Below, one piece after another: positions 35,481-44,950 of a stretch of DNA of 64,000 bases. How positions within the stretch are numbered: position 1 is the first letter of the stretch; each line of letters begins with the position of its first letter. Source of the DNA: Pseudoalteromonas luteoviolacea (GTDB lineage Bacteria > Pseudomonadota > Gammaproteobacteria > Enterobacterales > Alteromonadaceae); assembly GCF_018100925.1 (NCBI RefSeq), contig NZ_JAGJEH010000013.1, positions 1 through 64,000 of the forward strand, written 5' to 3'. A program made the position numbers and the translations under genes. The notes below the pieces were generated by a model, which was given only the letters and a program-made list of their open reading frames with translations, did no database searches and was not told the DNA's origin.

Positions 35481-36584
35481 ATGGAACATATCGATACACT
35501 CGTGATTGGCGCAGGTGTCGTCGGCTTAGCGACGGCAGCCAAACTCAGCCAAAACCAAGACGTCATAGTAATTGAGCAAGGTTCACACTTTGGCGAGCAT
35601 ACCAGCAGCCGCAATAGCGAAGTGATCCATGCTGGCATTTACTACCCGAGTAACAGTGGTAAAGCCCAACATTGTGTTGAAGGTAAAACACTGCTTTACC
35701 AACACTGTAAAGAGTACGGTGTGCCTTTTGCGCAACTAGGTAAAGTGATCACGGCACAAACGGCTGATGAAGCACAAACGCTCGAGGTGCTATTTCAACA
35801 AGCCAAACACAATGGGGTCACCGATCTATATTGGCTCAGTAAAGCGGAGTTACAAGCTAAAGCACCACAAGTCCACGCTCGAGAAGGCCTATTTTCGCCT
35901 TCCACAGGCATAGTAGATAGTCACCAATTGATGCTCTCTTTAATTGCGCAGCTTGAGCGTAATCAGGGCCAGTTCGTGCCAAACACAGAGTTTGTGGCCG
36001 CTCACTCAACACCACAAGGGTTTGCTGTCGAGCTCAATTGTGGAGGCGAGATCTTTCAACTGAGTTGTACAAATTTGATCAATGCAGGCGGCTTATTTGC
36101 TCAGCAAAATGCAGCTAAAATTGCAGGATTGAACCATACACATATCCCACCACTTCATTATTGCCGTGGACAATATTTTAGCTATCAAGGCAAGCACCCA
36201 TTTAAGCATTTGATCTATCCTGTACCTCAACAACATGGACTGGGCATACATGCGACGCTTGATCTTGCGGGCCAACTGCGCTTTGGGCCAGATACTCAGT
36301 TCATCGAGTCACTAGACTACACGACAGACTCCAGTGCGTTAGAATCATTTTATCAAGCGATACAGCGATATTGGCCAAGCGTTGACAAAAGCAAGCTACA
36401 AATCGACTACGCAGGGATCCGCCCTAAGCTGCAAACAACTGGTCCACAAGATTTTGTCATCGATTGTGAAGTACAACATGGCATCAAAGGGCTGATCAAT
36501 TTATTTGGTATAGAATCTCCAGGGTTAACTGCCTGCTTATCTATTGCCAAGTTAGTGACAGAACAGCTTGAGCCATCAGAATGA
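35481..36584 (+). CDS. FAD-dependent oxidoreductase, L-2-hydroxyglutarate oxidase-like
   Basis: 367-aa DAO-family flavoprotein. The N-terminal Rossmann motif is VIGAGVVGLATAAKLS (residues about 8-23). The FAD-contact segment is HTSSRNSEVIHAGIYYP, and the C-terminal stretch IDYAGIRPKLQTTGPQDFVI resembles that of L-2-hydroxyglutarate dehydrogenases (E. coli LhgO). This makes oxidation of L-2-hydroxyglutarate to 2-oxoglutarate the likely reaction. E. coli LhgO has 422 aa, so this is a shorter variant. It is the third gene of a compact S4-thioesterase-oxidoreductase run. Confidence 0.83.
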   Translation: MEHIDTLVIGAGVVGLATAAKLSQNQDVIVIEQGSHFGEHTSSRNSEVIHAGIYYPSNSGKAQHCVEGKTLLYQHCKEYGVPFAQLGKVITAQTADEAQTLEVLFQQAKHNGVTDLYWLSKAELQAKAPQVHAREGLFSPSTGIVDSHQLMLSLIAQLERNQGQFVPNTEFVAAHSTPQGFAVELNCGGEIFQLSCTNLINAGGLFAQQNAAKIAGLNHTHIPPLHYCRGQYFSYQGKHPFKHLIYPVPQQHGLGIHATLDLAGQLRFGPDTQFIESLDYTTDSSALESFYQAIQRYWPSVDKSKLQIDYAGIRPKLQTTGPQDFVIDCEVQHGIKGLINLFGIESPGLTACLSIAKLVTEQLEPSE

Positions 36585-36610
36585 AAAAGGCGACACTCGG
36601 TCGCCTTTTT
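36584..36610. terminator. Bidirectional terminator between oxidoreductase and DUF4124 genes
   Basis: A perfect 10-bp stem AAAAAGGCGA (36584-36593) / TCGCCTTTTT (36601-36610) with a 7-base loop and T-runs in both directions. It starts on the last base of the oxidoreductase stop codon and lies 18 bases from the convergent DUF4124 stop. Confidence 0.88.
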
Positions 36611-36628
36611 CATGCCGATTAGTCACTG

Positions 36629-37138
36629 TTATGTATCATCAAGCTGTTTAGCTCTTTGATCCATCAGCTTTTGGACATTTTGCGCATCTTTGACCAGTTT
36701 TTTCACTTCACTTGGCTTCATGCCATTAATACCACCTTTGTCATCTAACTGATCCCCTTGTTCAGCTTTTTCCTTGAGTATGTCTGTATTTTCAGCTGCC
36801 ATAATGGTGATTTTAGTCGGATCCAAGGTGTGTACTTGACTATTAACTCGGCTATTAGGTCTGTCCGAATAATGCCAATTACCTTTTGCATCTTGCCATT
36901 TATATATGGTGGCTTGTGATTTACTTTGCGTCTCATCACCCAGCGCACTTTTTGCGGAATCAACAACATTGTTGAGTTCACGTTTTGATTTGTCTAACAA
37001 TGAATTTGCTTGCTGCTGAGCTTCGCCAAAGATCATATCGACGCTTAGATAAGGTTTACCATCTGGGCGCTTAATAATAAAAAGCGATGCCAATCCAACC
37101 AGCATCATCATGATTAACAGATAACTTGCAGATTTCAT
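36629..37138 (-). CDS. DUF4124-domain membrane-anchored protein
   Basis: 169-aa protein starting at the ATG 37136-37138, chosen because AGGAG lies 8 bases upstream and the product begins directly with a hydrophobic anchor (MKSASYLLIMMMLVGLASLF). The open frame extends 29 codons further but without such a site. The DUF4124-like part is IYKWQDAKGNWHYSDRPN (about residues 86-103), followed by a charged, Gln-rich tail. It is probably periplasmic and anchored by the N-terminal helix. The function is unknown. Confidence 0.82.
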   Translation of the reverse strand: MKSASYLLIMMMLVGLASLFIIKRPDGKPYLSVDMIFGEAQQQANSLLDKSKRELNNVVDSAKSALGDETQSKSQATIYKWQDAKGNWHYSDRPNSRVNSQVHTLDPTKITIMAAENTDILKEKAEQGDQLDDKGGINGMKPSEVKKLVKDAQNVQKLMDQRAKQLDDT

Positions 37139-37287
37139 TTCGGCACTCCTTTTTGCTTGAGGCCACACTCTTACAGTATAGCTTGGTATTGCGTACAGTT
37201 TGACAATTGGGCAGAAAATTATCAATACAAAAAGCGCACGAAATGGCAGGAAAGCAAAGCGGGTAAAAAAAGATAAAAGGAAAGATT

Positions 37288-37316
37288 TTGAGTCGCCACC
37301 TAAGTGTGCGACTCAA
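37288..37316 (-). terminator. Candidate terminator of cysJ-cysI-cysH
   Basis: A perfect 9-bp stem TTGAGTCGC (37288-37296) / GCGACTCAA (37308-37316), with a further short CAC/GTG pairing inside the loop, lies 8 bases past the cysH stop. The following minus-strand bases are only moderately T-rich. Confidence 0.55.
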
Positions 37317-37324
37317 TTCAAAAA

Positions 37325-38065
37325 TTAGATGCCATCACCGTCAATATGTAAACCACATTCGCGGTTAAGGCCAAAGAAGCGAGTTTCTTCTTCTGTCATA
37401 CCAGGCTCTAATTTACGTGTCGTATGCACATCACCCATAGACACATACCCTTGCTCCCAAAGCGGGTGATAAGGTAAGTCATGTTTGGTTAAATACTGAT
37501 AAACATCTCGGTTGTGCCAATCAATAATAGGATAAACCTTTACACTACCGCGGCTAATTTCCAAAATTTGTTTGTCAGAGCGCGATGAAGACTGTTGACG
37601 ACGCAAGCCACTGAACCAAGTACCAACATTCAGCTCTTTCAATGCGCGGGTCATTGGCTCGACTTTATTCAGAGTATTGTACTGTTTAATACCCGCTTCA
37701 CCTTGCTCCCAAAGCTTACCAAATTTAGCCTCTTGCCAAGCTGGGCTGTATTCACTGCGGTAAATTTTAAGGTTTAACTTCAGCCTTTCAGTCAACTCAT
37801 CCACAAACTGGTATGTTTCTGGAAATAGGTAACCGGTGTCAGTTAAGACCACAGGAATATCATTCTTCTGCTGTGATACGAGGTGCAGCATCACCGCTGC
37901 TTGAATACCAAAACTTGACGACAGCATATGGGTGTCAGGCAGATTCTCAAGCGCCCAAGCAACACGTTCTTCAACACTTTTCTGTGCCAACATGCCATTC
38001 GCATCGGCAAGTAGTGCCTGCTGTGTTGCTTTATCTAGGGTTAATATTTGCTTAAATTCGCTCAT
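37325..38065 (-). CDS. cysH: Phosphoadenosine phosphosulfate reductase
   Basis: Reduces PAPS to sulfite with thioredoxin. The 246-aa protein has the PP-loop-type SSSFGIQAAVMLHL, the substrate segment FSGLRRQQSSSR and the C-terminal ECGLH with the catalytic cysteine. The extra CysCys pairs of [4Fe-4S] APS reductases are absent, so PAPS is the substrate, in agreement with the presence of cysC. It is the last gene of cysJIH and follows cysI by 38 bp with a hairpin in the gap. Confidence 0.97.
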   Translation of the reverse strand: MSEFKQILTLDKATQQALLADANGMLAQKSVEERVAWALENLPDTHMLSSSFGIQAAVMLHLVSQQKNDIPVVLTDTGYLFPETYQFVDELTERLKLNLKIYRSEYSPAWQEAKFGKLWEQGEAGIKQYNTLNKVEPMTRALKELNVGTWFSGLRRQQSSSRSDKQILEISRGSVKVYPIIDWHNRDVYQYLTKHDLPYHPLWEQGYVSMGDVHTTRKLEPGMTEEETRFFGLNRECGLHIDGDGI

Positions 38066-38081
38066 AGCTTGTCCTATTATG

Positions 38082-38097
38082 GGGCCCTATCGGGCCC
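38082..38097 (-). promoter_or_regulatory. Intercistronic hairpin cysI-cysH
   Basis: GGGCCC (38082-38087), a 4-base loop and GGGCCC (38092-38097) form a compact GC-only stem in the 38-bp gap, just before the cysH ribosome-binding site (AGGA). There is no U-run after it. It could protect the upstream mRNA or tune cysH translation. Confidence 0.4.
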
Positions 38098-38103
38098 TTG
38101 TTA

Positions 38104-39828
38104 TTAAGCGTGGAAATCCGTTTTTGAAACTTTTACTTCCGCAACAATGCCTTTGCGGATCACAAAATCACCAAAGCACTCTTGCTCTTGACGCTCGCCA
38201 GCCCACTGACCGATTAACTCATCTAGTGCAGGCAGATAAACATCTTCACTGACGTTTTCTAGATAAAGCTTAGGAACTCGCGTGCCTTCACGGTTACCAC
38301 CAAGATATACATTGTATTTACCAGGACCTTTACCGACAAAGCCCACTTCCGCCAACATCGCGCGGCCACAGCCATTTGGACAACCCACAACACGCATGAT
38401 AATGTCATCATTTGGAATGCTGTGTTTTACCAGTAGCGCTTCTGTTTTCTCTACCAATTCAGGTAAATAACGCTCCGCTTCAGCCATCGCCAATGGACAA
38501 GTAGGCAGTGCGACACATGCCATTGAGCTCTTGCGCTGCTCGGTATGTGAGTCATCGATTAAGCCGTGCTCACGGGCAATTTTTTCAATCTCAGCTTTGT
38601 CTTCTTCTGCAACACCAGCAATGATCAGGTTTTGGTTCGCAGTCATGCGGAAATCACCCTTGTGGATCTCTGCAATTTTGCGGCAACCCGTTTTCAGAGG
38701 TTGACCTGGATAGTCTAAAATACGACCACTTTGCAAGAATAAAGTCAGGTGATGTTTACCATCGATGCCTTCAACCCAGCCGAAGCGATCACCACGATGA
38801 GTAAATTCGTATGGACGACTTTCTTCAAACTTAACACCTGCGCGCTTTTCAACTTCTTCTTTAAACGCGTCAATACCGAATGCATCTAACGTATACTTAG
38901 TTTTTGCGTTTTTACGATTTACACGGTTACCCCAGTCACGCTGCACACTGACAACATGCTCCGCTACTGCCAATGTATGCTCAAGTGGAATAAAACCAAA
39001 ATCATCTGCACGGCGCGGATAGGTATTTACATCGCCGTGAGTCATCGCAAGACCACCACCCACAAGGACATTGAAACCAACCAATTTGCCCTCTTCAGCA
39101 ATAGCCACGAAGTTCAAGTCATTGGCGTGTACATCCACTTCATTATTCGGTGGAATAGTCACTGTGGTTTTAAACTTACGCGGTAGGTAAGTAGAACCTA
39201 AAATAGGCTCTAGCTCAGTCGAGTCCTTACGCTCACCATTTAGCCAAATTTCTAAATAGGCACGTGTTTTTGGTAGTAAGTGCTCAGAGATCTTCGCTGC
39301 CCACTCATACGCCTCTTGGTGAAGTGCTGACTCAACAGGGTTCGTTGTACACAGTACATTTCGGTTAACGTCACCCGCTGTTGCGATTGAGTCGATACCC
39401 ACATCATGCAAAGTTAAGTGCATTTCTTTGATATGTGGCTTTAATACACCGTGAAACTGAAATGTTTGACGTGTTGTCAGACGAATACTGCCATAAGAGG
39501 TTTTCTCTTCAGCAAACCTATCAATGGCTAACCACTGATCTGGCTGAATAATACCACCCGGCATACGCGCACGTAGCATCACGTTATGCAGTGGCTCAAG
39601 CTTTTGCTTAGCACGCTCAGCACGAATATCTCGGTCATCCTGCTGATACATGCCATGGAAACGGATCAGTTGGAAGTTGTCCTTAGTAAAGCCACCAGTT
39701 AATTGGTCACCTAAATCGGTTTCAATGGTACCGCGAAGGTGCTGACTCTCTGTTTTTAAACGCTCGTTGTCAGCAAATTTAGCCGCAGGATCGTGCTTAC
39801 TATTGGGCTTGTAATCTTGATTGCTCAT
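38104..39828 (-). CDS. cysI: Sulfite reductase hemoprotein subunit (beta)
   Basis: Siroheme and [4Fe-4S] subunit that reduces sulfite to sulfide with six electrons from CysJ. The 574-aa protein contains the cofactor cysteines in CVALPTCPLAMAEAER and VVGCPNGCGRAMLAEVGFVG. The siroheme-binding arginines lie in IRLTTRQTFQFHG and the NVLCTTNP region. The length is close to E. coli CysI (570). It follows cysJ by 51 bp. Siroheme comes from the cysG gene of the other operon. Confidence 0.98.
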   Translation of the reverse strand: MSNQDYKPNSKHDPAAKFADNERLKTESQHLRGTIETDLGDQLTGGFTKDNFQLIRFHGMYQQDDRDIRAERAKQKLEPLHNVMLRARMPGGIIQPDQWLAIDRFAEEKTSYGSIRLTTRQTFQFHGVLKPHIKEMHLTLHDVGIDSIATAGDVNRNVLCTTNPVESALHQEAYEWAAKISEHLLPKTRAYLEIWLNGERKDSTELEPILGSTYLPRKFKTTVTIPPNNEVDVHANDLNFVAIAEEGKLVGFNVLVGGGLAMTHGDVNTYPRRADDFGFIPLEHTLAVAEHVVSVQRDWGNRVNRKNAKTKYTLDAFGIDAFKEEVEKRAGVKFEESRPYEFTHRGDRFGWVEGIDGKHHLTLFLQSGRILDYPGQPLKTGCRKIAEIHKGDFRMTANQNLIIAGVAEEDKAEIEKIAREHGLIDDSHTEQRKSSMACVALPTCPLAMAEAERYLPELVEKTEALLVKHSIPNDDIIMRVVGCPNGCGRAMLAEVGFVGKGPGKYNVYLGGNREGTRVPKLYLENVSEDVYLPALDELIGQWAGERQEQECFGDFVIRKGIVAEVKVSKTDFHA

Positions 39829-39879
39829 GGTTTTTCCTAAATTCTATACAGTGACGGTAAAAGTGCGTGATGACGCCTA

Positions 39880-41700
39880 TTAATAGACGTCTTTTTGATA
39901 ACGGTTAGCACTACGCAACTCTTTCAAATACTGCTCGGCCTGCTCATCATCTTTACCACCATGGGTCTTAACGATGTCTAGCAGCGCCTGGTGCACATCT
40001 TTGGCCATGCGTGTAGCATCACCACACACATAGAAATGCGCACCTTTTTCTAACCAAGCAAAAACTTCTTCGCCCTTTTCACGTAAGCGGTCTTGAACGT
40101 AAATTTTTTCTGCCTGATCCCGGCTAAATGCTAAATCCACTCGGTTTAGCAATCCTGACTTCACATACCCTTGAATTTCTACTTGGTATAAGAAGTCTTG
40201 TGTAAAGTGAGGGTTACCGAAGAACAACCAGTTATCCCCTTCAGCCTCACGGGCATCACGCTCTTGCAAAAACGCTCTAAATGGCGCGATACCTGTACCT
40301 GGACCAACCATGATCACAGGTGTATTATCATCACTTGGTAAACGGAAGTTGTCATTGTGCTCACTGAACACTTTAACCTTGGTTCCTTCCTCTACGCGAT
40401 GCGCTAAGAATCCAGAACACCCTCCAAAATGCTGCTCACCAAACGCCTCAAACTCAACTAAACCCACCGTGAGGTGAACTTCTTCTTCTACCTCAGATTG
40501 ACTCGATGCAATAGAGTACAAACGCGCTTGTTGTTTACGGCAACACTCTACAAGTGTTTGGGCTGCAATCTCGCTCGGATTTTGTTTGATCACATCAAAT
40601 ATCTGACGCGCTTCCAAATACTCACGCAGTGCCGCCTTGTCTGCAACTAGCTTCGCCAAGTCCTCATTCCCAGTGGCTGTTGCATACTTCTCTACAAACC
40701 CGGGATATGACTGAGTCAGTTCGAGCTTTTCAATTAGTGCATCGCGAACACTCAAGGTGTCATTGCCCAGCGTTACTTCACTTTCTGGTGCAATATTTAA
40801 TGCTTTTAATACTTCATCAACCAGCACTTCATCATTTAAGAAGTAAACCCCTAATGCATCACCTGGTTGATAACTGATGTCAGAGCCTTCCAGGTCAATC
40901 TCTATATGGCGCACATCTTTGGTTGAATCACGACCAGTGATTTTCACTGCGGTCGCAATTTCAGCTGTAAATGGGTTTTGCTTTGTATACTGGCTATGTG
41001 CAGCTTGCGGTGCGCCAAAAGGGGCACTCACTACATTCGTGGCACCACCTGCAGCTTGCTGTGCTTTAAGCTCCGGCTCAAATGCATCTAGCGCTGAAGC
41101 GATCCACGCTTCAGCCTGTTCTTCGTAATCGACATCTAAATCAGCGCGGGCAACGACACTTTCGGCACCCAGCTTCTGTAAGCGCTCTTCAAAATCAATC
41201 GCTGTTTGACAGAAGAACTCGTAGCTTGAATCACCTAAACCTAATACCGCAATTTTAACGCCGTCTAACTTAGGTGCTTTTTTACCAACTAAGAATTCAT
41301 GTAAATTTTCAGCATCTTCTGGTGGCTCACCCTCACCGTATGTCGAGACCGCAACGGCAATAAATTTTTCTTTCTTTAAGTTGCCAGACTTGTAGTCCGC
41401 CATGTTAACTAGCTTGACATCTAAGCCTCGCGACTTAGCTTGTGCTTCAAGCTGCGCTGCAACACCTTTGGCATTACCCGTTTGCGAACCATATAAAATA
41501 GTCAATGGAGCAGCATCTTGCGCTGGCGCAGTTGCTTGACCAAGCACGCCACCAAGCGCCGCAGTATTGGCATTTGCAGCCAAGTAACCACTCACCCAAG
41601 CTTGTTGAATTGGGTTTAGTTCTGCCACTAACCCCTGTAACTTTTGCAGTTGTTCTTGTGAAAGCGGACTTGCCGCAGCACTCAGTTGACTTAACAACAT
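39880..41700 (-). CDS. cysJ: Sulfite reductase flavoprotein subunit (alpha)
   Basis: Passes electrons from NADPH through FAD and FMN to CysI. The 606-aa protein (E. coli 599) has an N-terminal flavodoxin domain (ILYGSQTGNAKGVAAQLE near residue 70), an FAD domain with RLYSIASSQSE, and a C-terminal NADPH domain (VGPGTGIAPFRAFLQER, YVCGDATRMAKDV, ending RYQKDVY). It is the first gene of cysJIH. A candidate CysB element lies about 120-135 bases upstream. Confidence 0.98.
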   Translation of the reverse strand: MLLSQLSAAASPLSQEQLQKLQGLVAELNPIQQAWVSGYLAANANTAALGGVLGQATAPAQDAAPLTILYGSQTGNAKGVAAQLEAQAKSRGLDVKLVNMADYKSGNLKKEKFIAVAVSTYGEGEPPEDAENLHEFLVGKKAPKLDGVKIAVLGLGDSSYEFFCQTAIDFEERLQKLGAESVVARADLDVDYEEQAEAWIASALDAFEPELKAQQAAGGATNVVSAPFGAPQAAHSQYTKQNPFTAEIATAVKITGRDSTKDVRHIEIDLEGSDISYQPGDALGVYFLNDEVLVDEVLKALNIAPESEVTLGNDTLSVRDALIEKLELTQSYPGFVEKYATATGNEDLAKLVADKAALREYLEARQIFDVIKQNPSEIAAQTLVECCRKQQARLYSIASSQSEVEEEVHLTVGLVEFEAFGEQHFGGCSGFLAHRVEEGTKVKVFSEHNDNFRLPSDDNTPVIMVGPGTGIAPFRAFLQERDAREAEGDNWLFFGNPHFTQDFLYQVEIQGYVKSGLLNRVDLAFSRDQAEKIYVQDRLREKGEEVFAWLEKGAHFYVCGDATRMAKDVHQALLDIVKTHGGKDDEQAEQYLKELRSANRYQKDVY

Positions 41701-41817
41701 TGTCTATTCCCCGTAACCCATTTCGTTTTACTTGCTCTGGCACTTTAGTGTGCAGGTCATTTAATAGCATGCAGGATACTGTTCCTATCTCTTAACAAAA
41801 AGAACAGTATCTGCTTT

Positions 41818-41835
41818 GTTATTCCTTTTAGTTAT
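41818..41835 (-). promoter_or_regulatory. Candidate CysB site upstream of cysJ
   Basis: On the minus strand ATAACTAAAAGGAATAAC lies 118-135 bases upstream of the cysJ start. Its first 11 bases, ATAACTAAAAG, are identical to part of the palindrome upstream of cysG. Two sulfur operons sharing this element, in promoter-distal positions, suggest a CysB activation site. Confidence 0.5.
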
Positions 41836-41970
41836 GAAAAGAAAAAAACACCAACGAAAACAGATTAAAAGAAATGTTTATTTTTTGATCTAATTTTTAT
41901 TAGCATTTTAATAACGGGTGTGGAGTTTTAGCGCCCGTGTTTTATCAGATCAAAATAACAAGAGAACAAA

Positions 41971-43608
41971 ATGAAACGAAACATCAAAAACCGGGCGTAT
42001 ATACAAATTGCGATTTTAGCAGGTATTTACAGCTCATCAGGCCACACACAAGTTGACAATGGTAGCTTTGAACAATGGCAACAAAACACCCCAAGTAGTT
42101 GGACTACCATTGATTCAGGGATCACGACATCACCTGTTAACACCCCAGTACAGCACGGCCAAAACGCCGCCGCTATCACCGTGAATACACCAACGCAGGG
42201 CAATACGGATATACGCCAAAGCATTGCCGTGGTTGCAGGACAAACCTATGACTTTAGCACTTGGGTTTACCATACCGAAGGCGGCGTTAAGTCACGGATA
42301 TATATTGATGGTTATCACGGATATTCCAATGCACAGCAAACAGGGCAATGGCAACAGCTGACTTATCAATACAAGGCCAGTACCTCGAAAAACATTGAAA
42401 TCGGTTTACGATTTTATGATGTTACCGGATTTGATGGCAGCGAAGTTGTATACGTTGATAACTTTTCTACCGGCACAGACGTCAATCCACCACCTCCTCC
42501 TCCCCCGCCACCAACAGGCTGTCAGCACAACACAGTTGCCTTTAGTTTATTGACAGACAATTATGGCAGTGAAACCAGCTGGCAGTTGGAGAACAAAGCA
42601 GGACAAGTCATCAAAAGTGGCAGTGGATACAGTAATAACCAAACGATTTCAGACACGCTGTGCTTAACAGACGATACCTATACTTTTACCATTTCAGACA
42701 GCTACGGCGATGGTATTTGTTGTTCACAGGGTAACGGACGTTATGAGTTTAGCCACAATGGTCAAATATTAATTTCAGGCGGACAATTCACCGCCCAAGA
42801 GCAAAAACAATTTACATTAGGCAACGATGGCGGCAATGGTCAAGACCCCACAGGATACTATGCTAGCGCAGCTGGACTTACTGGGCTTGCACTTAAGTCC
42901 GAGCTTCATGCAATCATAAAAAACCACAACAACCAAGGCTATGGCGCGCTGTGGTCCTTTATTGATCAGCATGAACGCGACCGCTATTTTGAGCAAGATA
43001 ACTCCGTACTGGATCGCTATTCTGAGAAACCCAGTAGCGCAGACACCATTAACTTTGTTGCTGTCAGTGGTCAATGCGGTAGCTACCGTGCTGAGGGAGA
43101 TTGCTACAATCGCGAGCATTCATTTCCTAAAAGTTGGTTTGGCGGCAAGGTAGAGCCAATGAACTCAGATGTACACCATATTGTTGCATCAGACGGCTTC
43201 GTCAATGCGAAACGCAATAGCTTCCCCTTTGGTGAGGTTGGCAGCGCCAGTTACACTTCTTCAAATGGCAGTAAGTTAGGCGGTGCATCAGGGATTAACT
43301 ATAGCGGTACCGTATTCGAGCCCATCGATGCCTTTAAAGGTGACTTTGCCCGCATTTACTTTTACATGGCGACTCGTTATGAAAATGTCATTGCCGGGTG
43401 GCACAACAAATCAAGCTACGGTAGTGATGTGCTCAATGGTACCTCAGGGCTGGTATTTGAGCCTTGGGTAATAGCCATGCTTAAGCGCTGGCACCAGCAA
43501 GATCCTGTTGATGCCATCGAACGTGCTCGTAACCAAGCTGCTTACGAATATCAAGGTAATCGCAACCCGTTTGTCGACCACCCTGAGTTTGTCGAACAGA
43601 TCTGGTAG
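41971..43608 (+). CDS. Secreted multidomain endonuclease I family nuclease
   Basis: 545-aa exported protein. A signal peptide (about residues 1-27) precedes a beta-rich carbohydrate-binding-like module (VDNGSFEQWQQNTPSSW to VVYVDNFSTG, about 29-165). A run of nine prolines (about 173-181) links to a second beta module with DSYGDGICC (about 185-285). The C-terminal endonuclease I domain (about 300-545) has the active-site block CYNREHSFPKSWFGG, DVHHIVASDGFVNAKRNSFPFG and the terminal ERARNQAAYEYQGNRNPF. The His, Glu and Asn motifs are intact. It is probably an extracellular nuclease for nutrient or matrix DNA. Confidence 0.88.
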   Translation: MKRNIKNRAYIQIAILAGIYSSSGHTQVDNGSFEQWQQNTPSSWTTIDSGITTSPVNTPVQHGQNAAAITVNTPTQGNTDIRQSIAVVAGQTYDFSTWVYHTEGGVKSRIYIDGYHGYSNAQQTGQWQQLTYQYKASTSKNIEIGLRFYDVTGFDGSEVVYVDNFSTGTDVNPPPPPPPPPTGCQHNTVAFSLLTDNYGSETSWQLENKAGQVIKSGSGYSNNQTISDTLCLTDDTYTFTISDSYGDGICCSQGNGRYEFSHNGQILISGGQFTAQEQKQFTLGNDGGNGQDPTGYYASAAGLTGLALKSELHAIIKNHNNQGYGALWSFIDQHERDRYFEQDNSVLDRYSEKPSSADTINFVAVSGQCGSYRAEGDCYNREHSFPKSWFGGKVEPMNSDVHHIVASDGFVNAKRNSFPFGEVGSASYTSSNGSKLGGASGINYSGTVFEPIDAFKGDFARIYFYMATRYENVIAGWHNKSSYGSDVLNGTSGLVFEPWVIAMLKRWHQQDPVDAIERARNQAAYEYQGNRNPFVDHPEFVEQIW

Positions 43609-43632
43609 TTAATAGAGTCGTAAAATAAAAAA

Positions 43633-43654
43633 GCGGCCCAATCCATTGGGCCGC
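43633..43654 (-). terminator. Terminator of DUF3103-like gene
   Basis: A perfect 10-bp stem GCGGCCCAAT/ATTGGGCCGC with a 2-base centre is followed on the minus strand by TTTTTTATTTTA, a strong U-run. It lies about 110 bases after the minus-strand gene's stop and 24 bases after the plus-strand nuclease stop. Confidence 0.8.
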
Positions 43655-43765
43655 ATAACATACTCAGCGCAGAGTCTACGTGAGTGTTAAAGTAGGTAAG
43701 GTAACTGTATTCCTAACTGATAAATCGATTCGATCTTCCACCACCGCAGCGATTTAAAAGTGCAC

Positions 43766-44950
43766 TTACCTAGGCTCTATCGTTAAGGGAGATAAAGTCA
43801 TTTTGGCATTGTTACTGGCACCCATTAAATTTGTGTACCTACGATTTTCAAACAGTGTATAAAATACATCAACATAGTCATCGTCATTGCTAAACCAATG
43901 GCTTGGCATCGCCTTTATCAATTCATTGGTCAACTGAGGAATGATGGCATAACCCTGGACATTGGGATCTGGGATTAATCTCATTGCCTGTGTGACGATG
44001 TTTAAAAAGGTTGATGCAAGCTCTTGATAATTAGTATTGTCATCATGCTCCATAAATAAAACATCGGCCGCTTGCCAGCGGTAGCGTTCCCAATGAATTA
44101 GGATTTGATTGGGCGTGTAGTCTTGTCCATCATGGTCTAAATAAGGTAGATCAACCACATCAAGTGCAGGCTCATCTCGACTCGGATTAACCCCATTTAC
44201 GACTGCATAGACTTCAGCTGCCCCAGAGATCCAAGGCTCTTTGTCGTCACTCAATCGGATGCGATTAATCACTGATGTCGAAATAGAAGCACTCGCAGGA
44301 GCTTCAGCTGTGTTAGACCATTTGTTTTCAGTCTTCGCCAAAGCCAATCCACTGTGTTGTTGAAAAGTTTTTTGCATCACGGCAATACCTTCGCGATGCA
44401 CTATCTGTTTATCTAGTTCAACGATTAACACTGGGCGCTTAGGCATCTGCTGTGCATCAAGTAAATGCACTTCACCATATTGATCAAATGCTTCAACATG
44501 TACCCACTCTGTATCTTCTCCTTTTGGCGCAAATGCCACCAGTGGAGACTGCCCTTGCTGCCATGCTGCAAGCATAGCACTATCGGCCAAACGCAATTGG
44601 TAGACTTGTTGGCTGTGCTCTGTTAGCCCTTTTAATTGACGTGTCAATCGACTCGCCTGAGCACCTAACATGGATGCATCAGAAGACAAAGTAGCTTGCG
44701 CTAAATTAAGCTTATTAAAACTGTTTAATTGCTTAATCCAACTTTGCTCATTAACTGCGATATCACGTGCAACCGCTTTTGCGACCACGCGTTTAATATC
44801 TGTTACTTGGAAACTCGCAGGGTTAAACCTGTCTATTGATTGCAGTGAAGTATTGAAACCACCGCCTACTTCTGCCGGCTGCGCATTCGCTTGGCCGCTG
44901 AAAACTGAAATGGCGGCTGTCAGCGTCGCCAATTTTAGTAACTTGTTCAT
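43766..44950 (-). CDS. Exported protein, DUF3103-like
   Basis: 394-aa protein with a signal peptide (MNKLLKLATLTAAISVFSGQANA, cleavage near residue 23). The middle and C-terminal part (PVLIVELDKQ, PWISGAAEVYAVVNGVN, VDLPYLDHDGQDYTPNQILIHW) resembles the uncharacterised DUF3103 family of marine gammaproteobacteria, as far as I recall it. No catalytic motif is recognised. It is secreted or periplasmic and monocistronic, with a terminator downstream. Confidence 0.7.
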   Translation of the reverse strand: MNKLLKLATLTAAISVFSGQANAQPAEVGGGFNTSLQSIDRFNPASFQVTDIKRVVAKAVARDIAVNEQSWIKQLNSFNKLNLAQATLSSDASMLGAQASRLTRQLKGLTEHSQQVYQLRLADSAMLAAWQQGQSPLVAFAPKGEDTEWVHVEAFDQYGEVHLLDAQQMPKRPVLIVELDKQIVHREGIAVMQKTFQQHSGLALAKTENKWSNTAEAPASASISTSVINRIRLSDDKEPWISGAAEVYAVVNGVNPSRDEPALDVVDLPYLDHDGQDYTPNQILIHWERYRWQAADVLFMEHDDNTNYQELASTFLNIVTQAMRLIPDPNVQGYAIIPQLTNELIKAMPSHWFSNDDDYVDVFYTLFENRRYTNLMGASNNAKMTLSPLTIEPR

